DNA of 64,000 nucleotides from an uncultured Oscillospiraceae bacterium (GCA_934565795.1 CAKTIM010000007.1:1-64000); one strand, 5' to 3'; positions 52,582-61,899 are shown, counted from the stretch's first letter. Made by a program: numbers and translations. The notes: a model not told the origin generated them from the letters alone.

Positions 52582-52838
52582 GTTACAGAATTGAGATTGC
52601 AAAACTGGCCGCAAAGTTCATTCACAGACTTCCAGCGCCAGATAAGGAACGGGTTCTGAAAGCAATCCACAAACTACCAGATGAAGGCGATATAAAGCAA
52701 ATGAAGGGCCAGAAAGCACACGGCTGTTTCCGGCTGCGCGTTGGTGATTATCGGGTAATCTATTCCGTTGACCACGGAAAGCTTGTCGTGTACGTCGTTG
52801 ACGCCGGAAATAGGGGCGAAATTTACAGGCGGTATTGA
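52578..52838 (+). CDS. RelE/ParE-family toxin
   Basis: 86 residues from GTG 52578 (GTGA overlap). RelE fold features: YRIEIAKLAAKFIHRLPAPDKERV, GCFRLRVGDYRVIYSVD and the end VVYVVDAGNRGEIYRRY. RelE toxins cut mRNA on the ribosome; ParE members hit gyrase. The conserved Arg residues fit a RelE-like toxin. Confidence 0.88.
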   Translation: MSYRIEIAKLAAKFIHRLPAPDKERVLKAIHKLPDEGDIKQMKGQKAHGCFRLRVGDYRVIYSVDHGKLVVYVVDAGNRGEIYRRY

Positions 52839-53018
52839 CGTTTGCATTCGCCACAAGGCAAATAAACAGAAAGAGCAGCGGGATTTCACTTGATTTCCCG
52901 CTGCTTCACTTTTATTTTGTGGTGGACAATTCGCCGGACAACGGTATGAGCGATTTAGCCACCGATGTAGTCATTCTTCAAGGTTGTGCCATATCTCTGA
53001 TCGAAGGATAACAGCGGA

Positions 53019-53224
53019 TAATCCACACTTACGCCTCCGCAATGATTGCAGACGGTACACCCTTGGTTGTTGTCTCCCGCCGTCTTGGTCACGCTCAGGT
53101 TTCCACCGCCTCAAATATTTACAGTCATGTCATTCAGAGCGCAGACGAGAAAGCAACTCAGATTTCGGACAAATTTTCCGAATCCTTTCTGAGCCTCCCC
53201 ACAAAAAACAGGCATAAAATGTAG
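53019..53224 (+). pseudogene. Tyrosine integrase, C-terminal stub
   Basis: Only the end remains: IHTYASAMIADGTPLVVVSRRLGHAQVSTASNIYSHVIQSADEK (shown in parts: HTYAS, LGHAQ, NIYSH), corresponding to the second Arg/His region and catalytic Tyr of a phage integrase. The start of the gene, including the first catalytic Arg, is missing. It lies beside tRNA-Thr, a plausible integration site. The neighbouring toxin-antitoxin genes may be cargo of the same lost element. Confidence 0.8.
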
Positions 53225-53264
53225 GAGCTGAAAATCAATGATTTCAGCTCCTACAAAATTTTTT
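53221..53264 (+). terminator. Terminator after the integrase stub
   Basis: Perfect 13-bp stem GTAGGAGCTGAAA/TTTCAGCTCCTAC, then AAAATTTTTTT. Confidence 0.85.
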
Positions 53265-53320
53265 TGAAAATAAGGCACCAGAAATTGGGGGTGAAATTTT
53301 CCTCCAACTTTTTGCATAAG

Positions 53321-53356
53321 AAAACCGCCCTTTTACTCTGAAAAGAGCGGTTTTTA
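53321..53356 (-). terminator. Terminator of tRNA-Thr
   Basis: Hairpin AAAACCGC.CTTTT/AAAAG.GCGGTTTT with T-rich flanks, directly after the tRNA on the minus strand. Confidence 0.75.
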
Positions 53357-53432
53357 TGGAGCTAGTGACCTGACTCGAACAGGCGACCTTCTCATTACGA
53401 GTGAGATGCACTACCGACTGTGCTACACTAGC
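53357..53432 (-). tRNA. tRNA-Thr (CGT)
   Basis: 76 nt with encoded CCA. Acceptor GCTAGTG/CACTAGC, anticodon loop CTCGTAA (anticodon CGT), T-arm CCTGTTCGAGTCAGG. An integrase stub lies on its 3' side. Confidence 0.95.
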
Positions 53433-53487
53433 ATTCTGACGAAGCTAGTTAATTATACCGGCATTTGTGGGAAATGTCAATCTTTTT

Positions 53488-54051
53488 TTACAGCTGGATG
53501 TGCAGCTCCTGTAATTTGGAGCGGATGGAGAGCAGGTCGTCGAAGGTTTCGGGGCGGCGGGCGGGGTCGCGGAGGAGGGCGGAGGGGTGGTAGATTGCGG
53601 TCATCCAGGTGCCCTGGCGGTTGATCCAGGTGCCGTGCTCTCTGGTGATGCGGTAGTTGGTATCGATCAGGCGGCGGGCGGCGATCCGGCCCAGGCACAC
53701 CACGATTTTGGGGCGCACCAGGGCAAACTGGTTACGCAGGAAGCCGATGCAGGCGTCCTGCTCTAGCTCCTGGGGATCCCGGTTGCGGGGCGGGCGGCAT
53801 TTGACAATGTTTGCGATATAGCAATTGGTGCGGTCGATATCGATGATGGAGAGCATCTCGTCCAGCAGCTGCCCGGCCGGGCCGACGAACGGCTCACCGC
53901 GCAGATCCTCCTGCTCGCCGGGGCCTTCTCCCACGAACATGATATCGGCATCCCGCTTGCCTACGCCGAACACTACATTATGCCGCGTTTCCCACAGGCC
54001 GCAGCCCTGGCAGCTTCTGCACTCTTCCTCCAGCTCCTGCCAATCCAGCAT
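53488..54051 (-). CDS. Family 4 uracil-DNA glycosylase
   Basis: 187 residues. Family 4 motifs: ECRSCQGC (iron-sulphur Cys), [22 protein letters not shown] (active site, shown as parts GEGPGEQED and PFVGPAG), [10 protein letters not shown] and HPSALLRD. It removes uracil from DNA. Start ATG overlaps the stop of the carboxypeptidase-like gene (TAATG), so the two are coupled. Confidence 0.95.
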   Translation of the reverse strand: MLDWQELEEECRSCQGCGLWETRHNVVFGVGKRDADIMFVGEGPGEQEDLRGEPFVGPAGQLLDEMLSIIDIDRTNCYIANIVKCRPPRNRDPQELEQDACIGFLRNQFALVRPKIVVCLGRIAARRLIDTNYRITREHGTWINRQGTWMTAIYHPSALLRDPARRPETFDDLLSIRSKLQELHIQL

Positions 54052-55520
54052 TAATAACCGCGCCTCCTTCTCAGCTCTCTGCGGCGGCGTACCTTGGCCC
54101 GGCGGCGCATGCGCAGCACATAGTTCAGCCCCAGGTAGCCGCCTACCGGCACCAGAACCACCAGGCAGAAAATCAGCGCATACCGGGACAGGCGGGACTC
54201 CGACCCGCTTCTGTCTGCGCCGCCCAGCACATCCAGGCCGGAATTGGAGGAGGTACGCACATCCTGCATGGCATACAGCTCCGCCTCGTGCAGGCAGGTA
54301 TTGCGATACCAGACCTCCACGGTGGCAATCATGTCTCCTTTGGTGATGGGCGCGGTGAGGCCCTTGTCGGTATACTCCATGATCAGTCTGTCCATATGGG
54401 CATCGCTGGGGAGAACGGAATCCAGATCCAGGTGCGGCTCCGCCACCACGTCGCAGTCGCCGCCGGTGACGTTGAACTGCTTCAGGGATTGGCCGTTATA
54501 CAAAATGCGGGTGGCCTTGAAGTTATTGTACACATAGTTCATCAGGGACTGGCCCTCTTCAAAGTTGCCGTAGATTTTCACCTGCCAGCCGTTCTCATAA
54601 TACTGACGGGTACAGCCCAGCACCACAAAGACCATATCCATATTGTGATAATTTGCCGTCCAGACCAGACCTGCGCCATTGACAGGGGACATGCTCTGGA
54701 ATCCGCCGGTCACCCGATCATCGTAGAATTTGTTGATATTTTTACTGTAAATAAAATAGTTCGTGGACTCGATCAGACGCTCATCGGAGCGGTTGGTAGC
54801 GGGAACGGTATAGGTCTGGCCACCGAGAATCTCCATGAGCTTGTCATTTTTAGAGCACTCTATGGTGATGCGCGCCATATCCCGGGCGGTGGTATAGGCG
54901 CTGCCGCTGTCGCCGCCGTAGACATTGGCAAAATTCGTGCTGGTGCAGCCCATCTGGCGGACGCGGTTGTTCATCAGCGTCACCATGGCCTCGGAATTGC
55001 CCGCCACCCGTTCGGCCAGCACAACGCAGGCGTCACTGGCGTTGCCCAGGATGACACAGTTCAGCAGATCCTCCACCGTCAGCTGCTCCTCATTTTTCAG
55101 GTTGACGTGAACCTGGCCGGTGGGAAAGCGGCTGTTATTGGCCACCGTCAGCACCTCGCTGATATCGCAGTACTCCAGTGTCACCAGAGCCAGCACCAGC
55201 TTGGCCAGGCCGCCCAGAGGGATCTTGGCGTCCGGGTTATAGGCATATACCAGCGTGCCGGTGTTGCGTTCAAAGGCAAAGGCAGCCTGAGCAGAATCCA
55301 GGCGACGGTCGGTGCCGTCCAGGGGCACGAAGCTGTCGATGGTGCGGCAGCCGTTCAGGATGCATACGCTGCCATAGGCCAGATTGTTGGTGGACGACGG
55401 GCCATCCACCGGCACATATTGGGTCTGCTCCGTCGCTTCCTCCGCATGCGCCGCCGGAATCGCGCAGGCAATCGCCAGCGCCAGGGCGGCAAGGCGGGTC
55501 AGGATCGCATGTTTTTTCAT
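54051..55520 (-). CDS. D-Ala-D-Ala carboxypeptidase-like protein, catalytic motifs lost
   Basis: 489 residues: signal peptide ([17 protein letters not shown]), an S11 peptidase (DacF-like) domain at about 75-300, a C-terminal extension, one membrane helix at ~450-475 and a very basic tail. Alignment with the family is clear ([32 protein letters not shown]). Yet all three motifs are altered: SxxK reads G104-L-A-K107, SxN reads N160-A-S162, and KTG reads V270-T-G272. It should not cleave peptidoglycan; it may bind it or have a structural role. Coupled to a uracil-DNA glycosylase gene. Confidence 0.88.
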   Translation of the reverse strand: MKKHAILTRLAALALAIACAIPAAHAEEATEQTQYVPVDGPSSTNNLAYGSVCILNGCRTIDSFVPLDGTDRRLDSAQAAFAFERNTGTLVYAYNPDAKIPLGGLAKLVLALVTLEYCDISEVLTVANNSRFPTGQVHVNLKNEEQLTVEDLLNCVILGNASDACVVLAERVAGNSEAMVTLMNNRVRQMGCTSTNFANVYGGDSGSAYTTARDMARITIECSKNDKLMEILGGQTYTVPATNRSDERLIESTNYFIYSKNINKFYDDRVTGGFQSMSPVNGAGLVWTANYHNMDMVFVVLGCTRQYYENGWQVKIYGNFEEGQSLMNYVYNNFKATRILYNGQSLKQFNVTGGDCDVVAEPHLDLDSVLPSDAHMDRLIMEYTDKGLTAPITKGDMIATVEVWYRNTCLHEAELYAMQDVRTSSNSGLDVLGGADRSGSESRLSRYALIFCLVVLVPVGGYLGLNYVLRMRRRAKVRRRRELRRRRGY

Positions 55521-55697
55521 AATTCTCCCTCATTATGGCGCGCCGGGGTTGTCCGGCTGTGAAAAATCGTGTATAATAGGTGAAAGTACCGGGCACGGCG
55601 GCATTTGTCTGCCCTAACCTGGATTTGCGTAATATTATATCAGTTTTTTTCTTCTGCGTCAATGAATACTTCCGCGTTCGGGCAAAGGGGGATTTTT

Positions 55698-56378
55698 GTG
55701 AAGATTCTGGTGGTGGACGACGAGGCGCTGCTGGTCAAGGGAATACGGTTCAATCTGCAAAGCGACGGCTTTCAGGTGCTCACCGGCAGCACCGGGCTGG
55801 ATGCGATCCGGCTGGTGCGGGAGGAAGCGCCGGAGCTGGTAATCCTGGATGTGATGATGCCCCAGATGGATGGGTTCACAGCATGCCGGAAAATCCGGGA
55901 ATTCTCCACCGTGCCCATTATCATGCTCACGGCCAAATCCGAAAGCGAGGCCAAGCTGGAGGGCTTCGACTGTGGGGCGGACGACTATCTGACCAAGCCC
56001 TTTCAGATTCTGGAGCTGAAGGCCCGCATCCGCGCCCTGCTCCGGCGCTCCGGGCTGGAGCAGGCCCGGCAAAATGAAAGCCTGGTCAGCGCCGGCGCTA
56101 TCTCGCTGGATCCAAACAGCCGCAACGCCCTGCGCAACGGAACGCTGGTGGAGCTGACTGCCAGGGAATTTGACCTGATCCTCTTTTTGATGGAGCACCC
56201 CAACCAGGTATTCTCCCGGGAGGAGCTGCTGGACACCCTGTGGAGCGACGAGGCACGGGGCGACAGCCGCACCGTCGATGTACACATCCGCCGTCTGCGG
56301 GAAAAGCTGGAGGAGAATCCGGCGGAGCCGAAGCAAATTCTGACGAAATGGAGTGTTGGCTATTACTTCCGAAAGTAG
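55698..56378 (+). CDS. OmpR/PhoB-family response regulator
   Basis: 226 residues from GTG 55698 (AAAGGGGGATTTTT upstream). Receiver: acidic pair VVDDEAL, phosphorylated Asp in LVILDVMMPQMDG, Lys in YLTKPFQ. DNA-binding winged helix: LTAREFDLILFLMEHPNQVFSREELL through RTVDVHIRRLREKL. It pairs with the histidine kinase that overlaps its 3' end. Confidence 0.95.
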   Translation: MKILVVDDEALLVKGIRFNLQSDGFQVLTGSTGLDAIRLVREEAPELVILDVMMPQMDGFTACRKIREFSTVPIIMLTAKSESEAKLEGFDCGADDYLTKPFQILELKARIRALLRRSGLEQARQNESLVSAGAISLDPNSRNALRNGTLVELTAREFDLILFLMEHPNQVFSREELLDTLWSDEARGDSRTVDVHIRRLREKLEENPAEPKQILTKWSVGYYFRK

Positions 56379-57792
56379 AGTTCCCGTCAGCCATCGATAC
56401 CGAAGCTCCCAATTCCTGTATGCCATGACCTATGTGACGGTCACGCTGGCGGCGCTGATTTTCCTGAATATCTATTGCTTCGAGGTAGGCAAGCGGATGG
56501 TTTACCGAAACAAGGAGTATGCCCTGCTGGAAAAATGTCAGCTTGCCTGCGACGAGCTGGCCCAGCCGGAGGCGCTGACCCCCGCCGCAATTGCCCAATC
56601 GCTGGCGCAGCTGGAAAGCCTGACCGCCTCCCGGCTGATCGTGACGGACAATGCCGCCACCGCCCTGTACGACAGCGCCGCAGAGGCAGAGGGCAAGCGC
56701 ATTCTCCTGCCGGAGGTGCTGCTTGCTCTGGACGGGGAAAGCCGCTTTGACGGAAGCTATCAGAGCCGCTACGTGCTGTGCCGCTGTGCCGCGCCCATCT
56801 ACAAGGGCGGTGCAATCGTGGGCTGCGTGTACATGACGGAATATGACCCCGTCCGGGGCGCGCTGATCCACGGCCTGCGGGTACATATCTTCCAGATCAC
56901 GGCGGCGCTGGAGCTCATCGTGATTGCCTTTTCCGTTTTCTACTACACCCGCTTTTCCCGGAAGATCGGACGGATCATGGACTCCATGCGGATCATCCAG
57001 AGCGGCGACTACAGTCACAAGGTCATCACCGACGGACACGACGAGCTGACACTGCTGGTGCAGGAGATTAACGACCTGACCGACCGGCTTCAGCTCTCCG
57101 AGGCAAAGCGGAGCCGCTTCGTCTCCGATGCCTCCCATGAGATCAAAACGCCCCTGGCCTCCATCAAGCTGCTGACGGATTCCATCCTGCAAAACGACAT
57201 GGACAGGGACACCATGCTGGAATTTGTGGTGGATATCGGAAACGAAGCGGAGCGCCTGAACCGCATGACGGAAAAGCTTCTGACCCTGACCCGCATCGAC
57301 AGCCAGCCCGGCGGCGAGCAGGAGATCATCCCGATCCTGCCCACCGTGGAGCGGGTGCAGCGCATGCTCTCCCCCACTGCTCAGGCGGCGGGAGTACGGC
57401 TTCGGCTGGAGCTGGCGGATCCCTGCCCCATCCTGATTGAGGAGGACGGCCTGTACCAGATCGTTTTCAACCTGATGGAAAACGGCATCAAGTACAATGT
57501 CCGGGGCGGGACGCTGACGGTTTGCCTGCGGCAGGAGGCGGACAATGCCGTGCTGACCGTGGAGGACACCGGCCTGGGCATCCCGGAGGACGCCCGCGCC
57601 CATATCTTCGACCGCTTTTACCGGGTGGACAAATCCCGCTCCCGGGCCACGGGGGGCAGTGGATTAGGGCTGTCCATTGTTCATTCATTGGTACAAAGCA
57701 GCGGCGGCACCATTACCGTTGCCAGCGAAATTGGAAAGGGCAGCCGGTTCACTGTCACCTTTCCCCTGTTTGATACGGAGGCGGCAGAATGA
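56353..57792 (+). CDS. Sensor histidine kinase
   Basis: 479 residues from GTG 56353, overlapping the regulator by 26 bp. Two membrane helices (~27-45 and ~180-200) bracket an extracellular sensor of about 130 residues. HAMP region, then HisKA with FVSDASHEIKTPLASIKLL, and HATPase with NLMENGIKYN, DTGLGIPED and GGSGLGLSIVHSLV. The signal is unknown. Downstream genes overlap by ATGA, so a lipoprotein and exonuclease III share the transcript. Confidence 0.95.
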   Translation: MLAITSESRVPVSHRYRSSQFLYAMTYVTVTLAALIFLNIYCFEVGKRMVYRNKEYALLEKCQLACDELAQPEALTPAAIAQSLAQLESLTASRLIVTDNAATALYDSAAEAEGKRILLPEVLLALDGESRFDGSYQSRYVLCRCAAPIYKGGAIVGCVYMTEYDPVRGALIHGLRVHIFQITAALELIVIAFSVFYYTRFSRKIGRIMDSMRIIQSGDYSHKVITDGHDELTLLVQEINDLTDRLQLSEAKRSRFVSDASHEIKTPLASIKLLTDSILQNDMDRDTMLEFVVDIGNEAERLNRMTEKLLTLTRIDSQPGGEQEIIPILPTVERVQRMLSPTAQAAGVRLRLELADPCPILIEEDGLYQIVFNLMENGIKYNVRGGTLTVCLRQEADNAVLTVEDTGLGIPEDARAHIFDRFYRVDKSRSRATGGSGLGLSIVHSLVQSSGGTITVASEIGKGSRFTVTFPLFDTEAAE

Positions 57793-58289
57793 AACGACTG
57801 ATTATCCTGCTTTTGCTGATCTGCCTGCTGCTTTCCGGCTGCGGCCGGAAGGGAAAGCTGCTGCTGGAGCCGGTTTATCTGTACTACCCCAGGGCGGAAT
57901 ATGACTACGGCGCGGCGGACAGCGTGATCGACTACGAATCCATGGACGGCACCGGCCGCATGGGGAACTACCAGGCGCTGCTGGATGAATACTTTTATGG
58001 CCCGATCGACGAGGCGCTGGTCAATCCCTTTCCGCAGGGAACGAAGCTGTTTTCGGCGGTGCTGCGGGGCGGAGAATTCCGTATTCGGCTGTCCCAAGAG
58101 GCGGAGGTGCTGACAGATGCCAGATTTACCCTGGCCGCCGCCTGCCTGAGCATGACCTGCTTTGACCTGACAAGCTGCGAACACGTTACCGTTATCAGCG
58201 GTGCAAAGCGGGTGACCATCCCCCGGGACGGCTGGCTGCTGCTGGACGACTATATCCCGGCGGAAACCACAAAGGAGGAAACACCATGA
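57789..58289 (+). CDS. Lipoprotein with probable GerMN domain
   Basis: 166 residues with lipobox LLSGC at ~14-18. The body resembles a GerMN sporulation/germination domain (YYPRAEYDYGAADSVID, NPFPQGTKLFSAV, FDLTSCEHVTVISG). It overlaps both neighbours by ATGA. Carriage with a two-component system suggests envelope sensing. Confidence 0.7.
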   Translation: MKRLIILLLLICLLLSGCGRKGKLLLEPVYLYYPRAEYDYGAADSVIDYESMDGTGRMGNYQALLDEYFYGPIDEALVNPFPQGTKLFSAVLRGGEFRIRLSQEAEVLTDARFTLAAACLSMTCFDLTSCEHVTVISGAKRVTIPRDGWLLLDDYIPAETTKEETP

Positions 58290-59044
58290 AATTCATTTCC
58301 TGGAACGTAAACGGCCTGCGGGCCTGCCTGGGAAAGGGCTTCCAAGAATATTTTGACCAGTCAGACGCGGATTTCTTCTGCCTGCAGGAGACAAAGCTCT
58401 CCGCTGGGCAGCTCTGCCTTCCCCTGCCCGGCTACCATGCCTACTGGAATTACGCGGAAAAGAAGGGCTACTCCGGCACGGCGGTATTTGCCAGGGAGGA
58501 GCCGCTGAATGTGACCTACGGCGTGGGCGACCCGGCGCTGGACACGGAGGGGCGGATGATCACCCTGGAATATCCCCGGTTCTTCCTCGTCACCTGCTAT
58601 ACGCCCAACGCCCAGCGGGAGCTGGCCCGGATCGACCACCGCATGAGATGGGACGAGGCGTTCCGGGCAAGGCTTGCCCAGCTGGACAGCCGGAAGCCGG
58701 TGGTGATCTGCGGCGACCTGAATGTGGCCCACCGGGAAATTGACCTGAAAAATCCCGCCTCTAACCGGGGCAGCGCTGGCTTTTCCGATCAGGAGCGGGA
58801 GAGTTTTCAAAAAACGCTGGACATGGGCTTTTCCGACACCTTCCGCTGCCTCTATCCCGACGTGACGGGGGTATACAGCTGGTGGAGCTATATGTTCCAT
58901 GCCAGGGAAAAGAACGCCGGGTGGCGGATCGACTATTTTCTGGTATCCAGCCGCACCGCCGGGCAGATCCGGCAGGCCGCCATCCACTGCGACATCCTCG
59001 GCTCGGATCACTGCCCGGTGGAGCTGGTATGGGACGCGGAATAA
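58286..59044 (+). CDS. xth: Exodeoxyribonuclease III
   Basis: 252 residues of the ExoA/Xth family: FISWNVNGLRACLGKG, FCLQETKL (catalytic Glu), GDLNVAHREIDLKNP, RIDYFLVS and GSDHCPVEL (catalytic Asp-His). It is an AP endonuclease and 3'-exonuclease in base excision repair. Last gene of the regulator-kinase-lipoprotein operon; a terminator and a hairpin element follow. Confidence 0.95.
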   Translation: MKFISWNVNGLRACLGKGFQEYFDQSDADFFCLQETKLSAGQLCLPLPGYHAYWNYAEKKGYSGTAVFAREEPLNVTYGVGDPALDTEGRMITLEYPRFFLVTCYTPNAQRELARIDHRMRWDEAFRARLAQLDSRKPVVICGDLNVAHREIDLKNPASNRGSAGFSDQERESFQKTLDMGFSDTFRCLYPDVTGVYSWWSYMFHAREKNAGWRIDYFLVSSRTAGQIRQAAIHCDILGSDHCPVELVWDAE

Positions 59045-59060
59045 TGTCCTGACCAAAAAC

Positions 59061-59092
59061 GCCCTAACCCACTGCGGGGTTAGGGCGTCGCT
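59061..59092 (+). terminator. Terminator of the two-component/xth operon
   Basis: Stem GCCCTAACCC/GGGTTAGGGC, then a CTGTTTCTT tail. Confidence 0.7.
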
Positions 59093-59100
59093 GTTTCTTA

Positions 59101-59261
59101 GGAAGCTCTGATTAAATCGGCAAGAGCTGTGAGCGAGAGATTTTTCACCAGATGAAAGTATCAAAAGCGGAGGAATACTTCATGTATTTCCCGCTTTTGA
59201 TACTGCACAGCTGGGGAAAAAAATCCGCTGCTCAGCCGCAGACGATTTATTCAGAGGTTCC
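59101..59261 (+). mobile_element. 161-bp MITE-like hairpin element, copy C
   Basis: Ends GGAAGCTCTGATTAAATCG and CGATTTATTCAGAGGTTCC. Central perfect 14-bp stem AGTATCAAAAGCGG/CCGCTTTTGATACT around a GGAATAC..GTATTTCC loop. Target duplication CTTA at 59097-59100 and 59262-59265; the right one contains the nagB stop codon. Nearly identical to copy D. Confidence 0.93.
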
Positions 59262-59262
59262 C

Positions 59263-60000
59263 TTACAACAGATCCTTTACCAGGGACAGGGCTTCCTCGT
59301 CTGCCACCAGCGTGAAATCCGGGTGCAGCTGCAAAATGGAGCCGGGCGCCTGGGGACGGATGGGGCCAAAGAAGCAATCCTTCACCGCCTGGGCCTTGCC
59401 CTTGCCGTTGACCACCAGCAGCACGCGCTTTGCCTTCATAATGCCGCCGATGCCCATGGTATAGGCATACTTGGGTACCTCGTCCCGGTTGGCGAAGAAG
59501 CGGGCGTTGGCATTGATGGTGGCATCGGTGAGCTTGACCTTGTTGGTATTCTTTACAAAGGCGTCCGCAGGCTCGTTGAAGCCCACGTGGCCGTTGGGGC
59601 CAAGGCCCAGCAGCTGCAGATCCGCGCCGCCGAAAGCGTCGATCACCGCGTCGTAGCGGGCGCACTCCCCTGCCGCGTCGGGGTTCATACCGTTGGGGAT
59701 ATTGCAGTTGGCCTGGTCGATGTTCACATGGTCAAACAGGTTGCTGCGCATAAAATAGGCATAGCTCTGATCGTGATCCTTGGTCAGACCCACGTACTCG
59801 TCCAGATTCACGGTCTTGACCTGGGAGAAATCCAGATCGCCGCTCTCATACTTTGCGATCAGCTCCTTATAGGTACCCACGGGGCTGCTGCCGGTGGCCA
59901 GGCCCAGCACACAGTCGGGCTTCAGCTGAATCTGGGCAGCGATGATGTTGGCCGCCTTGCGGCTCACATCCTGATAATCTTTTGCACGAATCAGTCTCAT
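59263..60000 (-). CDS. nagB: Glucosamine-6-phosphate deaminase
   Basis: 245 residues. NagB motifs: GLATGSSPVGTYKEL (phosphate loop), VNLDEYVGL (catalytic Asp), GLGPNGHVGFNEP (His). It converts glucosamine-6-phosphate to fructose-6-phosphate and ammonia. The gene is bracketed by two 161-bp hairpin elements in the same orientation, one abutting its stop codon and one 28 bp upstream of its start. nagA and nagC are absent. Confidence 0.96.
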   Translation of the reverse strand: MRLIRAKDYQDVSRKAANIIAAQIQLKPDCVLGLATGSSPVGTYKELIAKYESGDLDFSQVKTVNLDEYVGLTKDHDQSYAYFMRSNLFDHVNIDQANCNIPNGMNPDAAGECARYDAVIDAFGGADLQLLGLGPNGHVGFNEPADAFVKNTNKVKLTDATINANARFFANRDEVPKYAYTMGIGGIMKAKRVLLVVNGKGKAQAVKDCFFGPIRPQAPGSILQLHPDFTLVADEEALSLVKDLL

Positions 60001-60028
60001 AATGCTCTCCTTTATTTGTAAAAAGTAG

Positions 60029-60189
60029 GGAAGCTCTGATTAAATCAGCAAGAGCTGACAGCGAGAGATTTTTCGCCAGATGAAAGTATCAAAAGCGGAG
60101 GAATACTGTATGTATTTCCCGCTTTTGATACTGCACAGCTGGGGAAAAAGATCCGCTGCTCAGCCGCAGACGATTTATTCAGAGGTTCC
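60029..60189 (+). mobile_element. 161-bp MITE-like hairpin element, copy D
   Basis: Same ends and same stem as copy C with few differences. Target duplication GTAG at 60025-60028 and 60190-60193. It lies between the nagB start and its likely promoter region, so nagB mRNA may carry the hairpin in its leader. Confidence 0.93.
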
Positions 60190-60386
60190 GTAGTGCCTTG
60201 GTTGACATGATTATAGCATTATCCCCCAGGTTTGTACAGTCCATTTTAGTGAGCCAATTTAGCGAAATGGATTTTGCATACGGCACGTCGAATCTGACCC
60301 TAATTTATATTCCATATTTGGCGCTGTATTTATAGCCAGATGCAGCTATAATGAATTACAACCGAAGCAAATTAGGAGGAATCTCC

Positions 60387-60971
60387 ATGGAAACGAAAAA
60401 GAATATCACCAAGAAAATCGTCGTGACCGCCCTGCTGGCTGCCCTCACCGTGGCAGGCTCGGCCCTGCGGGTAACCCTGCCCATTGACATTGGGGGCAGC
60501 ACCTCGTTCCACCTGGGCAACATCATCTGCGCCCTGGCGGGCCTGCTGCTCGGCCCCTGGTACGGCGGATTGGCCGCGGGTATCGGCTCCGCCATTTATG
60601 ACTGCCTGAATCCGCTGTACATCGCGGAGTGCTGGATCACGTTCCTGACCAAGGGTGCTTACGCCCTGGTGACGGGGCTGCTGTTCTGGAATGTGCTGAA
60701 ATCCAACCGCACGGAAAAGCCCGCCGCCTACTGCATGGGCGCGGCGAACTGGGCGACCTCCGCCGGTGCGGTGACCTACGCCCTGCTGTATCTGCTGAAA
60801 TCCTATCTCATGGGCGTCTGGGTCAACGGATTGACCCACGAGGCCGCCATGGTCGCCCTGGCCGCCAAGCTCCCTGCAACGATCTTCAACGGTGTGGTCG
60901 CCATCATCTTCGCCCCGATCCTCTATGTTGCCATCAAGCCCGCGCTGGACAGGAATCACCTGAGCTTCTGA
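60387..60971 (+). CDS. ECF transporter S component, substrate unassigned
   Basis: 194 residues with about five to six helices: IVVTALLAALTVAGSALRVT, then IDIGGSTSFHLGNIICALAGLLLGPWYGG, an S-component hallmark that relates to riboflavin/folate-type proteins. No riboswitch is visible upstream, so the vitamin is unknown. ATG 60387 follows TTAGGAGGAATCTCC; a TATAAT box lies at 60345-60350. Confidence 0.85.
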   Translation: METKKNITKKIVVTALLAALTVAGSALRVTLPIDIGGSTSFHLGNIICALAGLLLGPWYGGLAAGIGSAIYDCLNPLYIAECWITFLTKGAYALVTGLLFWNVLKSNRTEKPAAYCMGAANWATSAGAVTYALLYLLKSYLMGVWVNGLTHEAAMVALAAKLPATIFNGVVAIIFAPILYVAIKPALDRNHLSF

Positions 60972-61014
60972 TCCTCTTTTCTCCGCCTCCCCCATCGCGG
61001 GTACCCTCTCTCTT

Positions 61015-61050
61015 CTTCACCCCGGAGAATCCTCTCCGGGGTGAAGCTTT
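61015..61050. terminator. Bidirectional terminator between the S component and XRE genes
   Basis: Perfect 14-bp stem CTTCACCCCGGAGA/TCTCCGGGGTGAAG with a 4-nt loop, between convergent genes. Confidence 0.75.
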
Positions 61051-61756
61051 ACATAACTGTCATCATATTATACAGCTTCATCAGGCGGATATCCTCCTTG
61101 GTGACCTTGAGCATCTGCACCAGCGCCTCGTCCTCTGGCAGGCGCTTCTTGGAAAACAGCATTTTGATGGCCACCGGCATCATGGGCCTTGCGGAAAGGC
61201 CGGTGAACAGGCCCCATTTGGTATCGGAGTTGACATAGTTTGCCATGATCTGCCCGTTGGCCTTTTCCATGGGGGAATCCTGGTTGGTCATAATGACATT
61301 GGTGATGGAATCGTAGTGCTCCATATAGCCCCAGTAGGTGGTCTCACAGTTCTGGTAGCTCTTGTAGTCCCGGAAGTTTGCGTACATCATGATCTTATAG
61401 CGATTGTCCTCGGACTGGAGCAGCACATCAAACATGCAGCGCATGATGCAGTTGAAGCGGCCGTCGTAGTAATAGGAATAGAACTGGGACACGCCGCTGA
61501 AAAACGCGGGCTTCGCCCCGGAGGACTGGATGGGAACCCGATCCGGGGTGCAGTAGAGCAGCTGCTCCACATGGATGCCCAGGGCGCGGGCGATCTCGTA
61601 AATTGTTTCAATATCCAGGATGATTTCCCCGTTTTCATACTTGGACAGGGTGGATTTGTTCTTGCAGACGATATCCGACAGCTCGTCCAGCGTCATGTGC
61701 CGGGACTTGCGGAAATTGCGGATGCGGTGGCCGATCTCCCTGCTGATCTCTCCCAT
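61049..61756 (-). CDS. XRE-family transcriptional regulator with C-terminal effector region
   Basis: 235 residues. N-terminal helix-turn-helix: IGHRIRNFRKSRHMTLDELSD and STLSKYENGEIILD. The rest (~75-235) is an unrecognised soluble region rich in Tyr and Met. ATG 61756 follows AAAGGAGAAACACT. Divergent from brnQ; inverted GTTTCTTTAAAA words in the shared spacer may be its sites. Confidence 0.88.
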   Translation of the reverse strand: MGEISREIGHRIRNFRKSRHMTLDELSDIVCKNKSTLSKYENGEIILDIETIYEIARALGIHVEQLLYCTPDRVPIQSSGAKPAFFSGVSQFYSYYYDGRFNCIMRCMFDVLLQSEDNRYKIMMYANFRDYKSYQNCETTYWGYMEHYDSITNVIMTNQDSPMEKANGQIMANYVNSDTKWGLFTGLSARPMMPVAIKMLFSKKRLPEDEALVQMLKVTKEDIRLMKLYNMMTVM

Positions 61757-61770
61757 AGTGTTTCTCCTTT

Positions 61771-61899
61771 GTTTCTTTAAAATCAACTTTTTCCTTTATC
61801 TGTTTCCTGTTTTGCGACTTTTGGTTTATTATACCTCATTCCGGCGAAATTGTCTATTGCAAAGAAACTTTTTCTTTCAGAAATTTCTTTTAAAGAAAC
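61771..61899. promoter_or_regulatory. Inverted pair of GTTTCTTTAAAA sites
   Basis: GTTTCTTTAAAA at 61771-61782 and its exact reverse complement TTTTAAAGAAAC at 61888-61899, with extra AAAGAAAC words between. They flank the promoters of the XRE gene and brnQ. Confidence 0.55.
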
